A stretch of 35,620 nt of DNA. It comes from 2-01-FULL-33-17 sp964401705 (GTDB taxonomy: Bacteria > Patescibacteriota > Minisyncoccia > Phycocordibacterales > UBA9973). The stretch is from the NCBI GenBank assembly GCA_964401705.1, contig CAYNZJ010000005.1, positions 1-35,620 of the forward strand. The letters run 5' to 3'. The notes under the pieces were generated by a model that had not been told where the DNA came from, ran no database searches, and was given only the letters and a program-made list of their open reading frames with translations. The translations under genes were made by a program, and so were the position numbers. Shown piece by piece: positions 30,474-35,620 of the stretch (its first letter is position 1; each line of letters starts with the position of its first letter).

Positions 30474-30809
30474 ATGACAAAAACAAAAACCCAAAAAGTA
30501 AATATCGAAAAATTGTCTAAATTAAATTCGACTATAATTTTTAGTTGTTTCTCTTGTGTGTTCGTTTATTTTGTTTTTCTTGGATTAACTGCAACAAATG
30601 TTGTAACTACAAAATCACTAACTAAAATAGTAGATGAAAAGAAAACAGAATTAGCCACAGTCGAGCTTGATTATATGAATACTGAAAACATCGTAGCATT
30701 GGAAAGCATTTCTGGGGTTGATTTTGGTAATGCTAAAAATATTTCATATGTCAAAACCGGAGATACTGATAATCCAAATCTTGTTGCTTTGGGGGGAAAA
30801 GATAATTAA
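30474..30809 (+). CDS. ftsL: FtsL-like cell division protein
   Basis: A 111-residue bitopic protein: basic N-terminus, one membrane segment (about 19-41) and a short extracytoplasmic helix (VTTKSLTKIVDEKKTELATV) with heptad-like spacing. Sequence conservation is low, as usual for FtsL; the call relies on size, topology and its place between rsmH and ftsI. FtsL forms a complex with FtsB and FtsQ to activate FtsW-FtsI. It starts 1 nt after the rsmH stop. Confidence 0.75.
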   Translation: MTKTKTQKVNIEKLSKLNSTIIFSCFSCVFVYFVFLGLTATNVVTTKSLTKIVDEKKTELATVELDYMNTENIVALESISGVDFGNAKNISYVKTGDTDNPNLVALGGKDN

Positions 30810-30818
30810 ACATAAATT

Positions 30819-32504
30819 ATGCATAGCCGAATTCGAATTTTTGCTGTTGGTATCATAATACTTTTTCTGGCATTAATTGTTCGGTTATTTTATGTTCAAG
30901 TAATACATTCAGCATATTACAAAGCTAAAAGTTCGTCTCAATACATATCAAACCGTCAAGAAAACGAACCTCGGGGGACTATTTATTTTTCTCGGCAAGA
31001 TGGAACACTAATTAGTGCCGCTACAATGAATAGTGGTTATGTTTTAGCTATTAACCCTAGTGTTATTAATAACCCAGATGAAGTTTTTAATAAAATAAAT
31101 TCTATTTACCCAATAGATAAAGAAATTTTCTATAAAAAAATTGATAAAAAAAATGACCCTTATGAAGAAATAACACATAGGGTTCCTAAAAATGCAATAA
31201 TTCAAATTCAAAAACAAAAAATAAATGGTGTCCATACCGAAAGAGAATTATGGCGTAATTATCCTGGAGGTGTTAGAGCCGCACATGTACTGGGGCTAGT
31301 GGCTCATGTTGGAGAATATGAACAAGGCGTGTATGGTTTAGAGAAAATGTATGAAGATGAATTAGCCCCACCAGACCAACACAAAAGCGTAAATCCTTTT
31401 GCTGCTGCATTTAGAAATATTGATGTTGATGATTTAGGTAGAAAAGATATAGTTACAACAATCGAACCAGAAATCCAAGTTGCACTTGAAAAAACATTAA
31501 ATGATGTACAAAAAGCTTATAGTTCAGAAGGTGTAGGTGGAATAGTAATTGATCCTAAAACTGGGGCTATTTTAGCTATGGCATATACTCCTACATTTAA
31601 CCCAAATGATTTAAGCAGTGTAGAGAGCGACGAGGTTTTCTTAAATCCATCAATTTCAAAAGTTTATGAATTTGGTTCAGTTATCAAGCCTTTGGTTGTG
31701 GCATCTGCATTGGATGCTGGAGTAATAAATAAAAACACAAAATTTAATGATACTGGTAGTATTAAAGTCGGAGTAGAAACAATTAATAACTTTGACAAAA
31801 AAGGCCGAGGTATTGTTACGATTAATGAAATTTTAGGACAGTCACTTAACACAGGGATGGTAATGATTGAACAAAAATTAGGACATGCTGGGTTACGAAA
31901 TTATTTTGAAAAATATGGATTACGTAAAAAAACTGGAATTGATTTACCTAGTGAAGTTAATAGTTTAACTAAAAATTTAGATAGTAATCGTGATATTGAA
32001 TTTGCAACAGCTAGTTTCGGCCAAGGGTTTAATGTGACCCCAGTACAAGTTATTCGGGCATTTAGTGCGTTAGCTAATAATGGGGTACCGGTTAACCCAT
32101 ATGTTGTTAAAGAAATTCGGACATCTGATGGTAAAGTTATAAAATCTTTTGAGCCTACATATTTAGATCCAGCAATAAAACCTGAAACCGCAAAAGAAAT
32201 AAGTAGTGTTTTGAGTCATGTTGTTGATACTTCTCTTCAAAATGGGGCATTAGCATTACCACACCATAGTGTTGCTGCTAAGACCGGTACAGCTCAAATG
32301 GTTGGACCAAATGGTAAATATTCACAAGATAGATATTTACATTCAATGTTTGCATATATTCCAGCAAGTGATCCAAAATATTTAGTATTTTTATATAATG
32401 TCTATCCTAAAGGTGTTGAGTATGCATCGTATTCATTAGCTAAACCACTTTTTTCGTATTTGCAGTTTTTAGTATCATATGGAACAATAAAACCAGATAG
32501 ATAA
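30819..32504 (+). CDS. ftsI: penicillin-binding protein FtsI (PBP3-like), division transpeptidase
   Basis: A 561-residue class B PBP. One membrane segment (about 7-28) precedes the dimerisation region (PRGTIYFSRQDGTLISA, 51-67). The catalytic motifs are SVIK (287-290, Ser287), SLN (342-344) and KTG (488-490). It cross-links septal peptidoglycan with FtsW; no ftsW is visible in this window. It follows the FtsL-like gene by 9 nt and precedes murF by 20 nt, matching the standard dcw order without the genes that usually intervene. Confidence 0.93.
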   Translation: MHSRIRIFAVGIIILFLALIVRLFYVQVIHSAYYKAKSSSQYISNRQENEPRGTIYFSRQDGTLISAATMNSGYVLAINPSVINNPDEVFNKINSIYPIDKEIFYKKIDKKNDPYEEITHRVPKNAIIQIQKQKINGVHTERELWRNYPGGVRAAHVLGLVAHVGEYEQGVYGLEKMYEDELAPPDQHKSVNPFAAAFRNIDVDDLGRKDIVTTIEPEIQVALEKTLNDVQKAYSSEGVGGIVIDPKTGAILAMAYTPTFNPNDLSSVESDEVFLNPSISKVYEFGSVIKPLVVASALDAGVINKNTKFNDTGSIKVGVETINNFDKKGRGIVTINEILGQSLNTGMVMIEQKLGHAGLRNYFEKYGLRKKTGIDLPSEVNSLTKNLDSNRDIEFATASFGQGFNVTPVQVIRAFSALANNGVPVNPYVVKEIRTSDGKVIKSFEPTYLDPAIKPETAKEISSVLSHVVDTSLQNGALALPHHSVAAKTGTAQMVGPNGKYSQDRYLHSMFAYIPASDPKYLVFLYNVYPKGVEYASYSLAKPLFSYLQFLVSYGTIKPDR

Positions 32505-32524
32505 TATTTAAATTAACTTTTTTC

Positions 32525-33823
32525 ATGAATAGATATATTAAGAAAATCATTATGGTCCTACTACGGCTTGTATCCCAAGCTATACTTTGGCGACATAAAC
32601 CAATAGTAGTTGCTATTACTGGGTCTGTTGGTAAAACCACAACTAAAGACATTGTTGCTCATGGTTTATCTTCTGTGGAAGATATTCGTAAATCTCAAAA
32701 AAATTTTAATACTGATTTTGGTGTACCTCTTGCTATCATTGAAGCTGAAAATCCAATGGGCAGGGTCTCGGCTTGGATTGAAGTTATTTTAAAAGGTTTG
32801 ACTGTTTTAATTAAATCTGAATATCCTAAATTATTAGTTTTAGAAGTCGGAACTCGTTTTCCAGGGGATATTCCAAGGTTAGCTAAATGGATAAAACCAG
32901 ATATTTCAATAATTACTCATATTCCTGAAGTCCCAGTGCATATTGAATTTTTTGAATCTCGGCAACATATAGTTGATGAAAAAAGTGCTTTAGCAAAATA
33001 TACTAAAAAAACTGGGACAATTATTTTAAATCGAGACAGTGAATATGTTTGGAGTATTGCAGAAAATTCTGTTCATCCTGTTTTTTCTATTGGGTTTAAT
33101 AAGGAATCCCAAATGTATGCATCAAATATAAAACACATAATTATAAATGGGGAATATGGTTTAGAATTTAATATTAGTTATAAAAATAAAATTATACCAG
33201 TAACTGTTCCAGGGTTTGTTGCAAATCATCAAATTTATGGGGTTTTGTTTGCTTTGGCTACTGCTGAAGTTTTGGGTTATGATGTCGAGCAAGTTGCTAT
33301 GGCTATGGCAAGTCTTCCGGCATCTTCAGGACGGCTACGACCATTGGTTGGGATTAATAATACTTTGATATTGGATGATTCATACAATGCATCACCTGCA
33401 GCTATGGAGGCAGCCATAGAGACTCTTGAAATGATTGAACCACTAGCTGGCGCGCAGGGTAGTAAAATCGCCGTATTGGGAGATATGTTGGATTTAGGTA
33501 AAATGACAATGGATGTCCATAGTCAAATTGGGGCAATGCTTAAAGATAATACTGACTATGTATTTTTAGTTGGGCCACGTATGGAATATGCTTATGAATC
33601 TGCTATAAAATCTAAATATCCCAAAACTAAAATTTTTCATTTTGAAAAACAAATGGACGTATTACCGCAGTTACTAAAAATAATGAAACCAGGTGATGTA
33701 ATTTTAGTCAAAGGGTCTCAAGGTATGCGTATGGAAAAATTGGTTGCAGAATTAATTGAAGACAAAGCAAATATAAAAAACCTTATCGCAAGACAAGATG
33801 AAGAATGGGTAAGAAAAGCTTAA
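32525..33823 (+). CDS. murF: UDP-N-acetylmuramoyl-tripeptide--D-alanyl-D-alanine ligase MurF
   Basis: A 432-residue Mur ligase that adds D-Ala-D-Ala to the UDP-MurNAc-tripeptide. The ATP loop is GSVGKTTT (33-40), and further motifs are KNFNTDFGVPLAI, SSGRLRPL, LILDDSYNASPAAMEAAI and KIAVLGDMLDLG. The N-terminal substrate domain is shortened: the P-loop starts at residue 33 instead of about 105, so UDP-MurNAc binding must differ from that in E. coli MurF. A hydrophobic first helix (about 7-22) takes its place. The segment LAGAQGSK before the KIAVLGDM motif is slightly long, with weak similarity to the miaA palindrome. A strong terminator follows. Confidence 0.92.
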   Translation: MNRYIKKIIMVLLRLVSQAILWRHKPIVVAITGSVGKTTTKDIVAHGLSSVEDIRKSQKNFNTDFGVPLAIIEAENPMGRVSAWIEVILKGLTVLIKSEYPKLLVLEVGTRFPGDIPRLAKWIKPDISIITHIPEVPVHIEFFESRQHIVDEKSALAKYTKKTGTIILNRDSEYVWSIAENSVHPVFSIGFNKESQMYASNIKHIIINGEYGLEFNISYKNKIIPVTVPGFVANHQIYGVLFALATAEVLGYDVEQVAMAMASLPASSGRLRPLVGINNTLILDDSYNASPAAMEAAIETLEMIEPLAGAQGSKIAVLGDMLDLGKMTMDVHSQIGAMLKDNTDYVFLVGPRMEYAYESAIKSKYPKTKIFHFEKQMDVLPQLLKIMKPGDVILVKGSQGMRMEKLVAELIEDKANIKNLIARQDEEWVRKA

Positions 33824-33848
33824 AAATATTTCTATATTAATAGAGTAT

Positions 33849-33880
33849 ATACAATTGGTCAAAAACCAATTGTATTTTTT
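33849..33880 (+). terminator. Rho-independent terminator of the mraZ-murF operon
   Basis: ATACAATTGGT (33849-33859) pairs perfectly with ACCAATTGTAT (33865-33875) around CAAAA, followed by a T run. Confidence 0.85.
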
Positions 33881-33898
33881 AAATATAAAATTAATACA

Positions 33899-33927
33899 TT
33901 GTTTTTATGTTATATTTTTGTTATAAC
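33899..33927 (+). promoter_or_regulatory. promoter of tRNA-Glu
   Basis: TTGTTT (33899-33904), a 17-bp spacer, then TATAAC (33922-33927). The predicted start is about 5 nt before the tRNA. Confidence 0.55.
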
Positions 33928-33938
33928 TAAACATATAT

Positions 33939-34010
33939 GGCCCTATCGTCTAACGGTTAGGACACATCCTTCTCAAGGATGGAATCAGGGTTCGATTCCC
34001 TGTAGGGTCA
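33939..34010 (+). tRNA. tRNA-Glu (CUC anticodon)
   Basis: Acceptor GGCCCTA pairs with TAGGGTC (34003-34009, one G-T), discriminator A at 34010. The anticodon stem CATCC/GGATG encloses TTCTCAA with anticodon CTC at 33972-33974 (reads GAG). The T arm is intact. CCA is not encoded. Confidence 0.94.
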
Positions 34011-34014
34011 CAGA

Positions 34015-34061
34015 GTCGAGTGCTAGTTCGAGCACTCGACAAGGGTCATCAAATACCCTTG
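34015..34061 (+). other. two tandem hairpins after tRNA-Glu
   Basis: GTCGAGTGCT (34015-34024) pairs perfectly with AGCACTCGAC (34031-34040) around AGTTCG. CAAGGGT (34040-34046) pairs with ACCCTTG (34055-34061) around an 8-nt loop. Neither has a T run. They might be processing structures or part of a recombinase attachment site. Confidence 0.6.
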
Positions 34062-34075
34062 TTATAAAGAACAAC

Positions 34076-34110
34076 AAAAATAACTAACGATTATCTCGTT
34101 AGTTATTTTT
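34076..34110. terminator. bidirectional terminator between tRNA-Glu and the recombinase gene
   Basis: A perfect 15-bp stem: AAAAATAACTAACGA (34076-34090) with 34096-34110, loop TTATC. A and T runs at its ends suit both directions. It ends tRNA-Glu transcription and, on the other strand, the recombinase mRNA. Confidence 0.85.
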
Positions 34111-34126
34111 GTTTGAAAAGTTAGTT

Positions 34127-35401
34127 TTATGCTTTAACTGTTATGGTTTTATTTTTCAAAACTAGGTCGTTTTTTATACAATCAAGAACCGATCGTTTTT
34201 CTAAAATTGTTCCATCTTTCAAAACGAATTTCATGTAATTTCTGAGATCAACTTTCTGTATATCTGCTGGATTATCTTTTCCTAAAAACATTGCTTGAAG
34301 CTTTTTAAATTTCTTTATTTCAAGATTCAATTTTTCATTAAGTTGTACTTCATTTAGATCCAGTGTTGTTGCCATTTTCTGAAATTCTTTTAATAGATCA
34401 TCTTCGTTTATTGCGGGATTAGTACATTTTCTATCTTTCGATTTTGTACATCTGTAATAGACGTGTCTATTTACTCCGCCGTTTAGTAATTTCTTAAACT
34501 TTTCATCTGCAGTAATTCCAGATCCACACATTCCGCATTTTACCATTCGAGTAAATGCAAATTCTTTTCCATGAGTTTTTATAACCTGCGTTTTAATTGC
34601 AGATCGACAATCATCAAAAAGTTCTTTGCTGATTATCGGTGTATGTTTTCCGTCATACCAATTTCCACTTCCTTGTGGAAATTCAAATCTCCCGTAATAA
34701 AAGGTGTTATTGATTATCTTAAATACATTTCCGACACTCAAATAAAATCCTTTATGTGTTTTGAAATTGAGTTCATATCGTAACCATGAATATACTCTCA
34801 TTCCGCTCCATCGTTCGTATGCAATCTTTTCAAAGATCTGCTTGATTACTGGTGCTCGTTCGGGATCAATCTCTACCTCACATTTTGCCAATCTCTCATT
34901 CGGTTTCCTGTACCCTGTGGGCGGTTGTACTGGCCATAATCCCATTTCACATCTAGCCCTCATGCCTCGCTTCACATTGATGCTTTTATTGTCATTTTCG
35001 AGTTTCGCTTGAGAACATAGAATCATTAAAAGAAATTTATCACTTGGAGAATTTGTAAATGTTTGACCGAAAGTTTTAATTTGAGTTAGCTTCTTTTGAT
35101 CGATTCGATCAACCAATTTTCCAAGATCACCTGCATTTCTCGAAAGACGGTCTGGTGCCCAAGTAATAATGGCATTAAATATACCGTCATCGATATCTTT
35201 TAATATCTCCTCGAATACTGGTCGTTGCCCTGACTCCTTTGCGGAGTGCGATTCTCTTCTAATCTCTATAACATTCAAGCCTTCACGCTCTGCTATTTGA
35301 CTCATTTCTTTGATCTGAGAATCAATAGAAAGAGCTTGTTTTTCTTCTGCTTCTGTTGATTTACGGGCGTATAGACAATACTTTAATGGTGTTTGTTCCA
35401 T
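34127..35401 (-). CDS. serine site-specific recombinase
   Basis: A 424-residue serine recombinase. The N-terminal resolvase domain has the catalytic Ser15 in CLYARKSTEAEEKQALS and the DNA-binding Arg in DRLSRNAGDL. The recombinase domain (about 160-270) begins near PPTGYRKPNE, and a zinc ribbon follows with two Cys pairs (Cys-Gly-Met-Cys, then Cys-Thr-Lys...Cys) near 290-330. A helical C-terminal part ends the protein. It is shorter than typical phage integrases but longer than resolvases. It sits tail-to-tail with tRNA-Glu, separated by three hairpins and a terminator. No other mobile genes are visible, so it could be a remnant or the edge of an element, or a stand-alone recombinase. TATAAT directly abuts the ATG, so the true promoter is probably farther upstream. 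Confidence 0.9.
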   Translation of the reverse strand: MEQTPLKYCLYARKSTEAEEKQALSIDSQIKEMSQIAEREGLNVIEIRRESHSAKESGQRPVFEEILKDIDDGIFNAIITWAPDRLSRNAGDLGKLVDRIDQKKLTQIKTFGQTFTNSPSDKFLLMILCSQAKLENDNKSINVKRGMRARCEMGLWPVQPPTGYRKPNERLAKCEVEIDPERAPVIKQIFEKIAYERWSGMRVYSWLRYELNFKTHKGFYLSVGNVFKIINNTFYYGRFEFPQGSGNWYDGKHTPIISKELFDDCRSAIKTQVIKTHGKEFAFTRMVKCGMCGSGITADEKFKKLLNGGVNRHVYYRCTKSKDRKCTNPAINEDDLLKEFQKMATTLDLNEVQLNEKLNLEIKKFKKLQAMFLGKDNPADIQKVDLRNYMKFVLKDGTILEKRSVLDCIKNDLVLKNKTITVKA

Positions 35402-35546
35402 ATTATATTAATGACGCAGAACGAGGGGTTTGCTAAGTCTATGCAGAAGTGAAAATACGTCGCATACTCGCGATCAATTTTTTTATAACGCTTTATTAAA
35501 AGACGTTTTTGTGATAGATTATAAAAGTACCCCATAGTATTTTTAT

Positions 35547-35620
35547 AAGCGTGCTTAGTCCCCGGAAGGACTGTTTTCTCTTACCTGTTATTGGCAAAGA
35601 GGGGCAGTCCGAGTTCCATA
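35547..35620 (+). ncRNA. rnpB: possible RNase P RNA (rnpB), 5' part, cut by window end
   Basis: The end GAGG...AGTCCGAGTTCCATA (35599-35620) resembles the conserved GAGGAAAGTCCGGGCTCCATA region (J3/4 and P4) near the 5' end of bacterial RNase P RNA. Upstream, AGTCC (35557-35561) can pair with GGACT (35568-35572), and CTCTT (35578-35582) with AAGAG (35597-35601), as for P2/P3-like helices. The normally invariant GGAAAG is GGGGCAG here, which lowers confidence. A -10-like TAGTAT (35535-35540) ends 6 nt before the assumed start. Confidence 0.45.

Noticed and set aside
33430..33470. Third copy of the miaA palindrome in murF
   Set aside because: Only about 11 of 15 positions match, and MurF loops here vary in length; too weak to call.
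33990..34126. Direct duplication of the tRNA-Glu 3' end as an attachment site
   Set aside because: I found no second copy of the tRNA 3' sequence on the far side of the recombinase within this window.
35402..35407. TATAAT as the recombinase promoter
   Set aside because: It abuts the ATG with no spacing, so a transcript started from it would lack the start codon.

Overview
The window looks like chromosomal DNA of a Candidate Phyla Radiation (Patescibacteria) bacterium, probably in the Parcubacteria. The sequence is strongly AT-rich and densely packed. It carries bacterial core genes in a scattered order: mraZ-rsmH-ftsL-ftsI-murF in one block, with murA, murB, murE, ftsQ and a second PBP elsewhere. 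Other pointers are a MurA with an N-terminal helix-turn-helix, a short DnaX without its zinc module, and GC-rich palindromes set into AT-rich genes. MurE carries the DNPR motif, which suggests meso-diaminopimelate peptidoglycan. Standard code 11 fits every gene. Assignment to a lineage is inference; no 16S rRNA is present.

Layout. 1-4.8 kb: 3' part of tRNA-Trp, an unknown gene, a Nudix protein, convergent miaA, HTH-murA and divergent murB, then tRNA-Leu. 4.8-7.1 kb: parB, a strong terminator, and a two-gene accessory operon that may encode inactive Nudix-like folds. 7.1-12.6 kb (minus strand): relA/spoT, topA, a basic orphan protein, dprA. 12.6-19.5 kb (plus): serS with a structured leader, ftsQ, dus, a three-gene ABC-2 exporter, dnaX. 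19.5-21.3 kb: tRNA-Gln abutting a DUF4406-like gene, then two minus-strand membrane/surface genes. 21.3-28.4 kb (plus): murE, an envelope block (SIMPL, CARDB-like, MreD-like, PBP2), greA, lysS. 28.4-29.1 kb: palindromic repeats and a two-gene minus-strand mini-operon. 29.1-33.9 kb: the mraZ cluster ending at a clear terminator. 33.9-35.6 kb: tRNA-Glu, three hairpins, a serine recombinase, and what looks like the start of RNase P RNA.

Together the genes cover peptidoglycan precursor synthesis (MurA, B, E, F), cell division and elongation (FtsQ, FtsL, FtsI, PBP2), translation (SerRS, LysRS, MiaA, Dus, RsmH, four tRNAs), replication and segregation (DnaX, TopA, ParB), DNA uptake (DprA) and stress control (RelA/SpoT, GreA).

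The most notable signals are: (1) at least eight genes have a -10 box exactly 6 nt before the ATG, with no Shine-Dalgarno, implying leaderless mRNAs; (2) two genes begin one nucleotide after a tRNA; (3) HTH-MurA faces murB across a perfect 28-bp palindrome that contains the -10 boxes of both; (4) several palindromic elements sit in frame inside miaA, and a decayed copy of one sits in dus; (5) a long-range hairpin covers the serS start codon; (6) four helically phased GTGG(G/T) repeats flank the mraZ -10.
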